Part shown: positions 33,755 through 43,184 of the stretch, piece after piece
Layout: every line of letters starts with the position of its first letter
Numbering within the stretch: position 1 is the first letter of the stretch
NCBI GenBank assembly: GCA_963731125.1
Contig: CAVSVP010000008.1
Span: 1 to 64,000, forward strand
DNA length: 64,000 bases
Direction of reading: 5' to 3'
From: CAVSVP01 sp963731125
GTDB taxonomy: Bacteria; Pseudomonadota; Gammaproteobacteria; Competibacterales; Competibacteraceae
Program-made: the position numbers and the translations under genes
The notes under the pieces: generated by a model
Told to the model about the DNA's origin: nothing
Seen by the model: only the letters and a program-made list of their open reading frames with translations
Database searches by the model: none

Positions 33755-34912
33755 ATGCTGCGTTTTGGGTTGCTATTGATTAGCATCGTGTTGTGTACAG
33801 GCTGTGGCATGCTCAACGCTTATTTAACGGGCGCTGATAACGCGCTACCGCCTGCGGAGTTAAAGTCCATCGAGCAGCCTATTGTTATTCAGAAATTATG
33901 GGATTCTCAAGTAGGTTCGGGTACGAGTGGCGATTTTATTAAATTAACGCCGGTACTAGAGGGAAATCGTATTTACGCCGCGGATCGGCAAGGAACAGTG
34001 ATGGTTTTGGAGGCGGATAATGGCGAATCAATTTGGGAAGTTAACACCGAGCTTACCATCTCCGCTGGTGTAGGACTGGGTGATGGGTTAGTGCTGGTGG
34101 GAACCGATGAGGGGGAGGTACTGGCTCTTCATGCGGAGGATGGTAAAGAGGCGTGGCGTGTTCAGGTCTCTAGTGAAGTTCTCGCCACGCCTCGAACGGC
34201 TGGAGGAGTCGTGGTGGTGCGTACAGTGGATGGCAAATTCATTGGTTTGAGTGCCCGCAATGGAGAACGCCTTTGGGTTTACGTACATACTGTGCCAGTT
34301 TTGACCCTGCGGGGTACTGCAGCCCCTCTGCTGGCGCAAGACGTGGCGATTACTGGTCTCGATACGGGAAGGCTGTTAGTGCTTTCCCTTAGTAACGGCG
34401 CACCTCTTTGGGAAAAGACCATTGCTCCCCCCAGCGGTCGCACTGAGTTGGATCGTTTAGTCGACATCGATGCGGAGCCGCGGGTGGTGAATGATAAGCT
34501 TTACGTGGCAGCTTATCAGGGCAATATCACTGCGATTGATCTGCGTAATGGAAACACGTTATGGAGTCGGAACTTTTCCAGTCATACCGGATTGGAAGTG
34601 GATAACCAGCAGGTTTACTTCGCAGATGACAATGATGCTGTCTGGTCCTTAGACCGGCGTACCGGTGGGACATTATGGAAGCAGACGGCATTGGCCGGAC
34701 GCAAGTTGGTAACCCCAGTGGTAAGCGGTAATTATGTGTTGGTGGGTGACTTCGAAGGCTACGTGCACTGGCTGGACAAAAGCAACGGCAAAATAGTCGG
34801 CCGCGTGCGCGCGGATGACGAGAGTATTGGTGTGGCGCCTTTAGTGAGAGGAAGTACTGCGTTTGTGTTCAGCGAGGGAGGGAGGCTAAGTGCTTTTCAA
34901 GTGCAGGAGTAA
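33755..34912 (+). CDS. bamB: Outer-membrane assembly lipoprotein BamB
   Basis: Beta-propeller lipoprotein of the BAM complex, which inserts outer-membrane proteins. Signal peptide MLRFGLLLISIVLCTGC with the lipid Cys at 17; the mature chain has repeated PQQ-type blades (YAADRQGTVMVLEADNGESI, YVAAYQGNITAIDLRNGNTL). AGGAG seven bases before the ATG. 385 residues. Only 6 bp separate it from yfgM. The der (engA) gene that often follows is absent; a terminator follows instead. Confidence 0.94.
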   Translation: MLRFGLLLISIVLCTGCGMLNAYLTGADNALPPAELKSIEQPIVIQKLWDSQVGSGTSGDFIKLTPVLEGNRIYAADRQGTVMVLEADNGESIWEVNTELTISAGVGLGDGLVLVGTDEGEVLALHAEDGKEAWRVQVSSEVLATPRTAGGVVVVRTVDGKFIGLSARNGERLWVYVHTVPVLTLRGTAAPLLAQDVAITGLDTGRLLVLSLSNGAPLWEKTIAPPSGRTELDRLVDIDAEPRVVNDKLYVAAYQGNITAIDLRNGNTLWSRNFSSHTGLEVDNQQVYFADDNDAVWSLDRRTGGTLWKQTALAGRKLVTPVVSGNYVLVGDFEGYVHWLDKSNGKIVGRVRADDESIGVAPLVRGSTAFVFSEGGRLSAFQVQE

Positions 34913-34970
34913 ACTGTTGTCTTTTTCTGTGGTTGCAGAGATTGGCGAGGCATAATCTGGTGATTTAGAT

Positions 34971-35005
34971 ACCTGAGACGGAAATATTCCCGTCTCAGGT
35001 TTTTT
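34971..35005 (+). terminator. Rho-independent terminator after bamB
   Basis: An 11-bp perfect stem ACCTGAGACGG / CCGTCTCAGGT (34971-34981 and 34990-35000) with an 8-base AT loop is followed by TTTTTC. It ends the rlmN-to-bamB run of genes. Confidence 0.9.
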
Positions 35006-35056
35006 CAAAAATGGCTTATTTCATTGCAAGGATTATCCTCGGTATAAAACCAGTCA

Positions 35057-35374
35057 CTATTTCATATTCTTTGTGGTTGCCTCAGCTTGCCTATCGGTAA
35101 CCATACTGATTGTTAAGCTATGTCTGTTGTCTTCTAATATTTTATTACCAATCCCCGGTACTTTGAGAATTTCATCCACGCTTTGGAATGGCCCATATTC
35201 AGCCCGATACTGTTCGATAGCAGCCGCTTTCTTGGGACCGATACCTTTCAAAGCAGTTTCCATCTCTTTGGCCGTTGCCGTATTGATGTTAACGGGATCA
35301 GCAATAGCCGCAGAAAATCCTCCTAAGATAAGTACAATAGCGATAACAAGGGAATACCACAATTTCATATACAT
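35057..35374 (-). CDS. Exported helix-hairpin-helix protein, ComEA-like
   Basis: 105 residues. A signal peptide or membrane anchor (LWYSLVIAIVLILGGFSAAIA) is followed by a ComEA-type helix-hairpin-helix domain: VNINTATAKEMETALKGIG and ILKVPGIGNKILEDNRHSL. In competent bacteria ComEA binds incoming DNA in the periplasm; short versions like this are common in Proteobacteria. With pilW in the window it is compatible with a pilus/DNA uptake system. Met3 is an alternative start. Confidence 0.85.
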   Translation of the reverse strand: MYMKLWYSLVIAIVLILGGFSAAIADPVNINTATAKEMETALKGIGPKKAAAIEQYRAEYGPFQSVDEILKVPGIGNKILEDNRHSLTISMVTDRQAEATTKNMK

Positions 35375-35499
35375 TTGCTCCTTATTTTCTATAGCTTTTC
35401 CTTAGTAGAAAACGGCAACAGCAACAGTGAGAAAAGGTAGTGAATACTCGAAGATTTTACCTGTGGTTGTTGCCGTCATTAAGCTAGCGCTATTTTCAT

Positions 35500-36213
35500 T
35501 CAGATGCAACTAATTTGCTTGTTGATCTCTTGTAGTACTGCCAGCGGATCCGACGCTCTGCTTACGGGTCGTCCAATCACCAAATAGTCTGATCCTGCCT
35601 CAATGGCTTCCCGTGGTGTCATAATTCGTCTTTGATCATCACTGGTGAAGTGGGTTAACCGAATACCTGGAGTAACCAGTCGGAAATTTTTTCCGACTTG
35701 GTTGCGTAATAGAGCGACTTCCCTGGCTGAACATACAACCCCATCTAAACCAACGGACCGTACTAATCTGGCTAGACGTAGCACTTGCTGTTCCGGAGGA
35801 GCAGCAATGCCAATTTCTCTCAGATCCGCCTGTTCCAGGCTAGTCAGCACTGTGACGGCGATCAGCAAAGGACGGTGAGGGTTTTTTTCTAAGACGGTCC
35901 TGGCTGCTTCTAACATGCGTCTGCCGCCTAACGCATGTACACTGAGCATCCACACGCCAAGCTCGGCAACAGCTTGGCAAGCTGCGGCGACGGTATTAGG
36001 GATGTCGTGGAATTTTAAATCGAGAAAAATATCGAATCCGCGCTGAGTCAGTTGCTTTATAAAAGCCGGTCCTGTCATAACAAAGAGTTCTTTGCCAACC
36101 TTAAGTCGGCAAAGCGCCGGATCCAGGCGTTCGGTTAACGCTAGCGCCTGCTGAGGCGTAGGAAAATCTAAGGCAATAATAAGCCTAGGGTTAGGGTACT
36201 CGGTAAGATGCAA
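35500..36213 (-). CDS. pyrF: Orotidine 5'-phosphate decarboxylase
   Basis: Last step of de novo UMP synthesis. 237 residues, TIM barrel. Motifs: LIIALDFPTPQQAL at the N-terminus, the catalytic FDIFLDLKFHDIPNTV (Lys-Asp array), and the phosphate loop LVIGRPVSRASDP near the C-terminus. Part of the conserved order ihfB-lapA-pyrF. Confidence 0.95.
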   Translation of the reverse strand: MHLTEYPNPRLIIALDFPTPQQALALTERLDPALCRLKVGKELFVMTGPAFIKQLTQRGFDIFLDLKFHDIPNTVAAACQAVAELGVWMLSVHALGGRRMLEAARTVLEKNPHRPLLIAVTVLTSLEQADLREIGIAAPPEQQVLRLARLVRSVGLDGVVCSAREVALLRNQVGKNFRLVTPGIRLTHFTSDDQRRIMTPREAIEAGSDYLVIGRPVSRASDPLAVLQEINKQISCI

Positions 36214-36294
36214 ATTTGACCAGTGCCAAGGTTAAGGTTGGGATAGAAATTTGAAATCGATAAAAGCTCTCAGAGCAATTCCAGCCTGTTTTAC

Positions 36295-36591
36295 TTAAAT
36301 CTGACTTGGTTTTTTTAAGAGCGCAGTGATTTCTTTTTTCTGATTAACCACAATGCGCTGTAATCTGCCTATTCGCCAGCGCAGCGGCATAACAATGAGA
36401 AAAGTGATAAGGGCGGTGACCGCGCATCCGATGGCAAAGGCGCAGATAATGATAAAGGAAAGAGGCCACTGAGCAGTTTCCAAAATATAATTGAAAGTTA
36501 CCGGATCGGAATTAAGCGCGGCAAATTCTATGCCTAGCAGTAGCACGATAACCACGATAATGGCAGCAAGCAAAAATTTGATCCAAAACAT
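36295..36591 (-). CDS. lapA: LapA-family (YciS) inner-membrane protein
   Basis: 98 residues with two membrane helices (LLAAIIVVIVLLLGIEFA and LSFIIICAFAIGCAVTALITF) and a basic C-terminal tail. The AALNSDPVTFNY segment between the helices is the DUF1049/LapA signature. In E. coli LapA works with LapB in controlling lipopolysaccharide synthesis. No lapB gene follows; pyrF lies 81 bp downstream. Confidence 0.85.
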   Translation of the reverse strand: MFWIKFLLAAIIVVIVLLLGIEFAALNSDPVTFNYILETAQWPLSFIIICAFAIGCAVTALITFLIVMPLRWRIGRLQRIVVNQKKEITALLKKPSQI

Positions 36592-36720
36592 TTTTCCTCC
36601 GGCATTCAGCCACTCATGGAACGATGATTAGGTGATTGATGAAATGCTTTGTAAACCCACTAAATTCCTGCAAACATCGCATTAAGAGCATATCGTTTTC
36701 TTCTCCTGCGCCAACAAAAA

Positions 36721-36743
36721 AACCCACACCGAAGTGGGTTTTT
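36721..36743 (-). terminator. Terminator after ihfB
   Basis: Stem AACCCAC / GTGGGTT around ACCGAA (36721-36740) with A-runs on the left and T-runs on the right, so it can work on both strands. It lies 30 bp beyond the ihfB stop. Confidence 0.8.
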
Positions 36744-36772
36744 AAATAGTGCCATATTTCTTCCAGTTTTTG

Positions 36773-37075
36773 CTAAAACTCCCTTGATACCTCACGATTA
36801 GTATTGACTCGTTCGCGCAGTTCTTTACCAGGTTTAAAGTGCGGAACGTGTTTTCCCGACAGGGGTACGGCATCTCCAGTTTTTGGATTTCTGCCTACCC
36901 GGGGCGGGCGAAAGTGCAGAGAAAAGCTGCCAAAACCGCGTATTTCAATACGTTCCCCCGTGGAGAGTGATTCACTCATCTGTTCGATAAGCGTCTTAAC
37001 GGCACTTTCCACATCCTTGTAGGAAAGTTGATTATATTTACGAGCAAGCACTTCAATGAGTTCCGATTTTGTCAT
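36773..37075 (-). CDS. ihfB: Integration host factor subunit beta
   Basis: DNA-bending protein of 100 residues. MTKSELIEVLARKYNQLSYK and the beta-arm region GRNPKTGDAVPLSGKHVPHFKPGKELR are diagnostic of IHF-beta rather than HU. Follows rpsA as in E. coli. Confidence 0.95.
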   Translation of the reverse strand: MTKSELIEVLARKYNQLSYKDVESAVKTLIEQMSESLSTGERIEIRGFGSFSLHFRPPRVGRNPKTGDAVPLSGKHVPHFKPGKELRERVNTNREVSREF

Positions 37076-37194
37076 TAGAAATTTCCAGGATCAACGCGTG
37101 GGCAAAAAAAACAACAATTGGTCTAAAGCAAATAAGGAAGGCCAGTCTCCTTGAATACACGAGATACGCCACGCACGCCAGTACGGATCTACTG

Positions 37195-38871
37195 TCAATC
37201 ATCCTGACTATTCATCTGTTCCTTGAGAATATCTCCCAGGGTAGCCGTGCCGGTGGTTGACTTACGGCTATAGTCCTGCAGTGCTTCCGCTTCTTCAGCA
37301 TACTCTTTGGCTTTAATAGACAAACTAATGGTACGGTTTTTGCGGTCGACACCGATAAACTTGGCCTCCACCGCAGCGCCAACATTTACCGTAGAACGTG
37401 CATCGTCGATCCGTTCGCGAGATATCTCCGAAACACGTAAAGTCCCTTCAACACCATGACCGAGGTCAATGATCGCACCCTTAGCATCCACCGATGTCAC
37501 AGTCCCTTTAACAATACTGCCCTTGGGATTCTCAGCAACGAAATTTGAAAAAGGATCTTTGTCCAGCTGTTTAATGCCCAGAGAGATGCGCTCTCTCTCG
37601 GGATCGACGGCGAGTACCACTGCCTCGACATCCTGACCTTTCTTGTAATCCCGTACCGCTTCCTCGCCGGGAATGTTCCAAGAAATATCGGACAGGTGAA
37701 CCAGCCCGTCGATACCTCCTTCCAGGCCAATGAAAATACCAAAATCAGTGATAGATTTAATCTTACCGCCGACGCGGTCTCCCTTATTGTGAGTGGCGGC
37801 GAAATCTTCCCAGGGATTGGATCGGCATTGCTTCATTCCTAAAGAAATGCGCCGTCGCTCCTCATCAATGTCCAGCACCATGACTTCCACTTCGTCACCA
37901 AGGTTCACGACTTTGGCGGGATTGACGTTTTTATTAGTCCAATCCATTTCTGATACGTGGACCAGGCCCTCAACGCCATCCTCGATTTCTACAAAACAGC
38001 CGTAATCGGCAATATTAGTCACTTTACCGAATAAACGGGTGCCTACAGGATAACGGCGTGCTAGCGCAATCCAGGGATCTTCGCCGAGCTGCTTAAGCCC
38101 CAAAGAAACACGATTACGCTCCCGGTCGAATTTAAGTACCTTGACTTCAATTTCATCCCCTACATTAACCACTTCTGAAGGGTGCTTGACGCGCTTCCAT
38201 GCCATATCCGTAATATGCAAAAGACCGTCGATGCCACCAAGATCTAAAAAGGCGCCGTAATCGGTAAGATTTTTGACCACGCCCTTGATTACCTGACCTT
38301 CTTCAAGATTCTCCAAGAGTGCTTCGCGTTCCGCGCTATACTCGGATTCCACCACGGCACGGCGGGATACGACCACGTTGTTACGGCGTCGATCCAGCTT
38401 AATCACCTTAAATTCAAGTTCTTTACCTTCCAGATAGGCAGCGTCCCGTACGGGACGCATGTCTACTAGGGAACCGGGCAGAAATGCGCGAATTTCACCG
38501 ATATCCACGGTAAAACCACCTTTTACCTTACTGCTGATTATGCCGGTAACGATTTCATCACTATCAAAAGCTTTTTCTAGGACTTCCCAAGCACGGGCGC
38601 GCTTGGCTTTTTCACGGGACAGGCGGGTCTCACCAAAGCCATCTTCGACGGCATCCAGGGCCACCTCAATTCTGTCGCCTACATGTACTTCAAGGGCGCC
38701 TTCTTCATTATAAAACTGTTCGAGCGGGATTAGCCCTTCGGATTTCAAACCAGCATTGACGACCACGGTGTCTGGTCGAATTTCCAGAACGGTGCCCGTG
38801 ACGATAGCGCCGGGCTGCATCTGCTTATCGGCTAGGCTCTGTTCGAACAGTTCGGCAAAACTTTCTGTCAT
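37195..38871 (-). CDS. rpsA: 30S ribosomal protein S1
   Basis: RNA-binding ribosomal protein needed to start translation on most messages. 558 residues with six S1 repeats, seen as recurring blocks such as GAFLDLGGIDGLLHITDMAW, GCFVEIEDGVEGLVHVSEMD and GIFIGLEGGIDGLVHLSDIS. N-terminus MTESFAELFEQSLADKQMQP is typical. In the order aroA-cmk-rpsA-ihfB. Confidence 0.97.
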   Translation of the reverse strand: MTESFAELFEQSLADKQMQPGAIVTGTVLEIRPDTVVVNAGLKSEGLIPLEQFYNEEGALEVHVGDRIEVALDAVEDGFGETRLSREKAKRARAWEVLEKAFDSDEIVTGIISSKVKGGFTVDIGEIRAFLPGSLVDMRPVRDAAYLEGKELEFKVIKLDRRRNNVVVSRRAVVESEYSAEREALLENLEEGQVIKGVVKNLTDYGAFLDLGGIDGLLHITDMAWKRVKHPSEVVNVGDEIEVKVLKFDRERNRVSLGLKQLGEDPWIALARRYPVGTRLFGKVTNIADYGCFVEIEDGVEGLVHVSEMDWTNKNVNPAKVVNLGDEVEVMVLDIDEERRRISLGMKQCRSNPWEDFAATHNKGDRVGGKIKSITDFGIFIGLEGGIDGLVHLSDISWNIPGEEAVRDYKKGQDVEAVVLAVDPERERISLGIKQLDKDPFSNFVAENPKGSIVKGTVTSVDAKGAIIDLGHGVEGTLRVSEISRERIDDARSTVNVGAAVEAKFIGVDRKNRTISLSIKAKEYAEEAEALQDYSRKSTTGTATLGDILKEQMNSQDD

Positions 38872-38985
38872 CTGGATAATAGCTCAAATTTTGCAGTAAA
38901 ATTACTGCGGTTTTAGTTAATGACCAAGGTCCGGAATATTCCGAACCGCCTCATGTTTAAGTTTAGGATATAAGATAAGTTCACG

Positions 38986-39666
38986 CTAAAGATGCTGGCT
39001 CGCGATTGCCAGGGCGCGCTCTCTGACTGTATCAATGCTAAGTCCGGTAGTATCTAGCACAACTGCATCAACCGCCGGACTGAGAGGAGCGGCTTGACGT
39101 TTGGCATCCCGTTCATCGCGTTCAGTGATGTCTTTAACGAGGACGGAAAGACTAACATCTATACCTTTTTCTCTCAACTGCTTATAACGTCTAACCGCTC
39201 GCTCTTTGGTGCTTGCGGTTAAAAAAATTTTCACTGGGGCGTCCGGAAATATCACAGTGCCCATATCCCGGCCGTCGGCGACTAAGCCAGGCGCCTGCCG
39301 GAAATCCCGCTGGCGCTGCAAGAGTGCTTCTCGAACGGCCGCAAGCGTTGCAATCCGGGAGGCATCGCTGCTACAGGTTTCGCTGCGAATCGCATCACTC
39401 ACCTCTTCTCCGCCCAAAAAGCTACCCATTTCCCCTGGTTCTTCCGTTTGAAAGCGGATGTCTAATTCCCGGGCCAGCGCCACCAGCCTTTTAGCATTGT
39501 CCGTGGAGATACCCTGCCGCTGGGCAGCTAGAGCTAAAAGCCGATAGAGTGCGCCGCTGTCCAACAAGTGCCACCCGTAGTGTAACGCTAACAGCCGGGC
39601 CAAAGTGCCCTTTCCAGCGCCGCTGGGCCCGTCAACGGTGATGACAGGTGCTGGTTCGGCATTCAT
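38986..39666 (-). CDS. cmk: Cytidylate kinase
   Basis: Phosphorylates CMP and dCMP with ATP. 226 residues; P-loop VDGPSGAGKGTLAR at 11-24, LDSGALYRLLALAA, and DGRDMGTVIFPDAPVKIFLT in the substrate-binding part are all present. Lies 15 bp downstream of aroA and upstream of rpsA. Confidence 0.96.
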   Translation of the reverse strand: MNAEPAPVITVDGPSGAGKGTLARLLALHYGWHLLDSGALYRLLALAAQRQGISTDNAKRLVALARELDIRFQTEEPGEMGSFLGGEEVSDAIRSETCSSDASRIATLAAVREALLQRQRDFRQAPGLVADGRDMGTVIFPDAPVKIFLTASTKERAVRRYKQLREKGIDVSLSVLVKDITERDERDAKRQAAPLSPAVDAVVLDTTGLSIDTVRERALAIASQHL

Positions 39667-39681
39667 GGTAAGTCTTTCTCA

Positions 39682-40998
39682 TTACAAGGTGTTAAATTGC
39701 CTAATCATTATACCAACACTGCGCGCTAAATTCACAAAATTGGGAAATGATGTGTTTACATTGGCGCAGTCGGTAATATGAATTGCCTGAGGGGCACGTA
39801 AGGCCGCCATCGCAAAAGCCATCGCAATGCGATGGTCGCCATGGCTAATTATTTTGCCGCCAGACAATGCTCCACCCTGGATAATCATGCCATCGGGAGT
39901 GGGCTGGATTTGCACACCCAAGGTCCGCAAGCCGTCGGTCATGACCTGAATACGATCACTTTCCTTATAGCGGAGTTCCTCGGCACCGGTTAACACCGTT
40001 TTCCCCTCGGCGCATGCTGCGGCAATGAACACAGCCGGGAATTCATCGATAGCCAGCGGTACTAATTCCTCGGGAATTTTAATCCCTCGTAAAGGAGCCG
40101 AGCGGATGCGTATATCCGCCACGGGTTCTCCACCGATTTGGCGCTCATTCAGAATGTCCAGCCTGGCTCCCATGCGGTTAAGAATCGTGATAATCCCAAT
40201 CCGCGTCGGATTGATGCCGACGTGTTCTAAGAGTAGGTCAGAATTCGGTGCAATGCTGGCTCCTACTAGGAAAAAAGCTGCCGAAGAGAGATCTGCAGGG
40301 ATATCAATGGTGCAGGCATGTAATTGTCCGCCTCCCTTAAGACAGACTTGAGTACCTTGCCGCTGCACAGGATAACTAAAACTTTCCAGCATGCGCTCAG
40401 TATGGTCACGGCTAGGAGCAGGTTCTGTAATACAGGTTTTGCCACGTGCATAAAGGCCGGCGAGGAGAAGGCAAGATTTAACCTGGGCGCTGGCTATGGG
40501 CATTGTGTAGTCAATGCTCGTCAGGATTTGGCCGCCGTGGCTATGAAGAGGTGCTGTGCCGGCCGCACTCGAGTCGATGCAGGCACCCATTTGCGTCAGG
40601 GGCGCAATAATCCGCCGCATAGGTCGGCGGTTAAGAGAAGCATCGCCCGTGAGCACCGTGTCAAAAGATTGTCCGGCGAGAAGACCGCACAAAAGCCGCA
40701 TGGATGTGCCAGAATTGCCGAGATAAAGCGGCTCTTTAGGTGCGTTGAGACCATGCACTCCAACGCCTTGAACAATAAGTTGACCCGTCTCAGTGAGTTG
40801 CACCGTAACCCCCATAGCACGAAAGGCCTGCAGGGTAGCAAGGCAATCTTCTCCCTGCAGAAAACCATCGATTCGAGTAATCCCCTCGGCCAGGGAACCC
40901 AATATGATGGCTCGATGAGAAATGGATTTATCGCCGGGGACACGCAAGCGCCCGCGCAAGGCAGTACTGGGTTCTACGGTAAAATTTACGCTAGCCAT
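39682..40998 (-). CDS. aroA: 3-phosphoshikimate 1-carboxyvinyltransferase (EPSP synthase)
   Basis: Sixth step of the shikimate pathway. 438 residues. Motifs: GDKSISHRAIILGSLAEG at the N-terminus, LYLGNSGTSMRLLCGLLAGQ, RPMRRIIAPLTQMGA, ELRYKESDRIQ and HGDHRIAMAFAMAAL. The LGNSGTSMR form (Ala replaced by Ser after GT) suggests a class II-like enzyme, as in many non-enteric bacteria. Confidence 0.95.
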   Translation of the reverse strand: MASVNFTVEPSTALRGRLRVPGDKSISHRAIILGSLAEGITRIDGFLQGEDCLATLQAFRAMGVTVQLTETGQLIVQGVGVHGLNAPKEPLYLGNSGTSMRLLCGLLAGQSFDTVLTGDASLNRRPMRRIIAPLTQMGACIDSSAAGTAPLHSHGGQILTSIDYTMPIASAQVKSCLLLAGLYARGKTCITEPAPSRDHTERMLESFSYPVQRQGTQVCLKGGGQLHACTIDIPADLSSAAFFLVGASIAPNSDLLLEHVGINPTRIGIITILNRMGARLDILNERQIGGEPVADIRIRSAPLRGIKIPEELVPLAIDEFPAVFIAAACAEGKTVLTGAEELRYKESDRIQVMTDGLRTLGVQIQPTPDGMIIQGGALSGGKIISHGDHRIAMAFAMAALRAPQAIHITDCANVNTSFPNFVNLARSVGIMIRQFNTL

Positions 40999-41304
40999 GC
41001 CTCATCGCGTAGTTTCGTTGTGGGCAGTTTAACTCTACTGTTATTCCTGAATATAGCAACTGTAGTCGCTGGACTAGAATTGCCGTAGCTTAGGCAACTT
41101 TCTGAAAATATCCTGCAGTAATGCCAGGCAACTTACCAAGTTAGTGAACATACAGTTTATAGCAGTAACCTTTGGTATTTTAAATACTTCGCATTGATGG
41201 TTACCAAAATTTTTTGTGACGACCAATTTATTTTGGGAATGCACAGCTATCGGGTAACACCAATAAAGTTGATTGGACCATTACAAAAACTTAAGTGGGA
41301 AAAG

Positions 41305-42144
41305 ATGCCAATACGTCTACGTTTGACCGCGAGCGGCATTGCTCTGGCCGTCGCAGCTTTAGCGCCGGTGCACGCTCAAGAAAAAATCTTTTGGGAGCTG
41401 GGCATAGGGTTGTCTGCCCTTAGTTTTCCCGATTACAGCGGGTCAGATCAGCGTAATCTATGGCTATTGCCTTTCCCCTACCTTACCTATCGGAGTGAGC
41501 GTTTTATCGTTGATCGTAACTCGGCTTCCGGAGAAATTCTGGAGACGACAAAGCTAAAGTTGACATTAAGCCTAAGTGGTTCAATTCCCGTGGATAGTGA
41601 TGATAACCGGGCTAGAGAGGGCATGCCGGATCTCGATCCGGTGGTTGAACTTGGGCCATCGTTACAGTACGAAATGTATGCCTCAGCTGCGCAGCAAGAT
41701 AGGCTCTTTATCGAATTACCCTTGAGAAGCGCATTTGCCGTTGATTGGAAGGCGGTTCGCCATATCGGCTGGATCAGTAATCCCAATGTGCAATATCAGA
41801 AAAGTTGGGAGGGACAGGATGGCATCTGGAAACTCACTGCTACTTCCGGGCCGTTGTTTGGCGACCGTCGTTATCATCATTACTTCTTCGGTGTTGATCG
41901 GCGCTTTGCCACACCGGAGCGTCCGGTTTTCGAGACTAGCGGCGGCTACGGCGGTTGGAGGTTCTCCGCAGGATTTTCGCGCCGTAAAGGACGTTTGTGG
42001 TATGGCGGCTTTATTCGTTACATTAATCTGTCGGGTGCTAATTTCGACGCCAGCCCTTTAGTGAAGACAAAGCATTCCTTGATCGGAGGCATGGGAATTG
42101 CCTGGATCTTTGCCGGCTCGAATTCTGCTGCTGTAGAGTACTGA
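41305..42144 (+). CDS. MipA/OmpV family outer-membrane protein
   Basis: Beta-barrel outer-membrane protein of 279 residues. The start at 41305 is chosen because GGGAAAAG precedes it and a signal peptide follows (MPIRLRLTASGIALAVAALA, cleavage after VHA). Family traits are LSALSFPDYSGSDQRNLWLL, LPFPYLTYR near the N-terminus and a C-terminal strand. MipA scaffolds peptidoglycan enzymes in E. coli, whereas OmpV-like proteins serve in uptake or stress; the role here is open. The gene is single. Confidence 0.85.
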   Translation: MPIRLRLTASGIALAVAALAPVHAQEKIFWELGIGLSALSFPDYSGSDQRNLWLLPFPYLTYRSERFIVDRNSASGEILETTKLKLTLSLSGSIPVDSDDNRAREGMPDLDPVVELGPSLQYEMYASAAQQDRLFIELPLRSAFAVDWKAVRHIGWISNPNVQYQKSWEGQDGIWKLTATSGPLFGDRRYHHYFFGVDRRFATPERPVFETSGGYGGWRFSAGFSRRKGRLWYGGFIRYINLSGANFDASPLVKTKHSLIGGMGIAWIFAGSNSAAVEY

Positions 42145-42190
42145 ATCTGTAATCCGCTAACTGACAGTACAATCTTGACACTCGTTCATG

Positions 42191-42230
42191 CTTTCTTACT
42201 TTCTTACTTTCTTACTTTCTTACTTTCTTA
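42191..42230. repeat. Octamer tandem repeat, (CTTTCTTA)x5
   Basis: Five perfect copies of CTTTCTTA followed by a partial CTTTA. It lies 47 bp after the mipA-like gene and 50 bp before the IS1 element. Perfect short arrays of this type can change in copy number by slippage. Confidence 0.9.
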
Positions 42231-42279
42231 CTTTAGTCTTACTGCCAACATTGACTGATGGCTACCGAAACAACACGGC

Positions 42280-43184
42280 GGTAGTGTTTTAACTTTGTTG
42301 TTTATAGATTTTAAATAGGGATGCCAAACTCATAACGATTCACAAACAACCCGATGACGATATCGGGCATTTGTTTTGATTTCGAGAAGCAAATGGTTTT
42401 GCGGACGAGCCGCTTAATACGGGTACGTAGCGTTAAATGTTTCCGCTCTATCTTCTGCGTGTTCCGTTTCCCGATAACATGCTTTTCAGGATCTAGATAA
42501 CGCCCATAAGAACCCCAATCGTCGGTGTAAAAACGGGTGATTCCAAACGGTTCCAATAAATCCTTTAATTTAAGAAAGACCTCATCCTTGCGGCGCCCGA
42601 ATACATAAGCCAGCACGTCGCCAGTGGCTCGATCTATGGCATGCCATAGCCATCTTTGATTCGCTTTACTTCCCACATAACTCCACATTTCATCCATTTC
42701 AACCTCTATTTCTTGATCATTAACCTCATGATTTTCATCTATTTTTATAATATCCACAACAATCTGCTCAGGCGAGTGTATATCTAAAATGGCCTGATTC
42801 ACCGATTGCAATTCAGGTTCCTTTTTTTTTAATTCATTAATTACCGTCGCTGTACTTATATCCAATACCCGGGCCGTCTCACGAATGCCGCTCCCGTTTA
42901 CGGCCATCTCAATGATTTTTCGCTTGACTTCTGGCAAGCGACCTTTCTCTGAATAATCTCGAATAAATGTCTTTTCTTCGCAGTCGCTTTCTTTGCAAAG
43001 AAAGCGTTGTTTTCCATTGGTCGTTTTTCCATGTTTACCAACATCGATACCACCGCAACTTGGGCATTTAATTGGTTCTAATACCATAATAAATTTCTGA
43101 GTTTAAATTCTGCTAACTTGACATCTTGAATTCAAAATATGAGAGTTGATTATTTTATAAAAACAACAAAGCTAAAACACTACC
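42280..43184 (-). mobile_element. IS1-family element, intact copy
   Basis: 905 bp. Ends are 24-bp inverted repeats with one mismatch: GGTAGTGTTTTAACTTTGTT... at 42280 and the complementary end at 43161-43184. One transposase gene fills it. I found no direct repeat of the usual 8-9 bp at the junctions (AACACGGC on the left, CGCAAGCC on the right), so this copy may have taken part in a rearrangement after insertion. Confidence 0.93.
42311..43087 (-). CDS. IS1-family transposase, single frame
   Basis: 258 residues in one continuous frame, without the programmed frameshift of classical IS1. N-terminal zinc-finger-like CPSCGGIDVGKHGKT and helix-turn-helix (GIRETARVLDISTATVINEL), then the DDE core: EVEMDEMWSYVG, FYTDDWGSYGRY and KIERKHLTLRTRIKRLVRKT. 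Intact, so probably active. Its protein sequence is the same as that encoded by the two halves of the second copy. Confidence 0.93.
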   Translation of the reverse strand: MVLEPIKCPSCGGIDVGKHGKTTNGKQRFLCKESDCEEKTFIRDYSEKGRLPEVKRKIIEMAVNGSGIRETARVLDISTATVINELKKKEPELQSVNQAILDIHSPEQIVVDIIKIDENHEVNDQEIEVEMDEMWSYVGSKANQRWLWHAIDRATGDVLAYVFGRRKDEVFLKLKDLLEPFGITRFYTDDWGSYGRYLDPEKHVIGKRNTQKIERKHLTLRTRIKRLVRKTICFSKSKQMPDIVIGLFVNRYEFGIPI

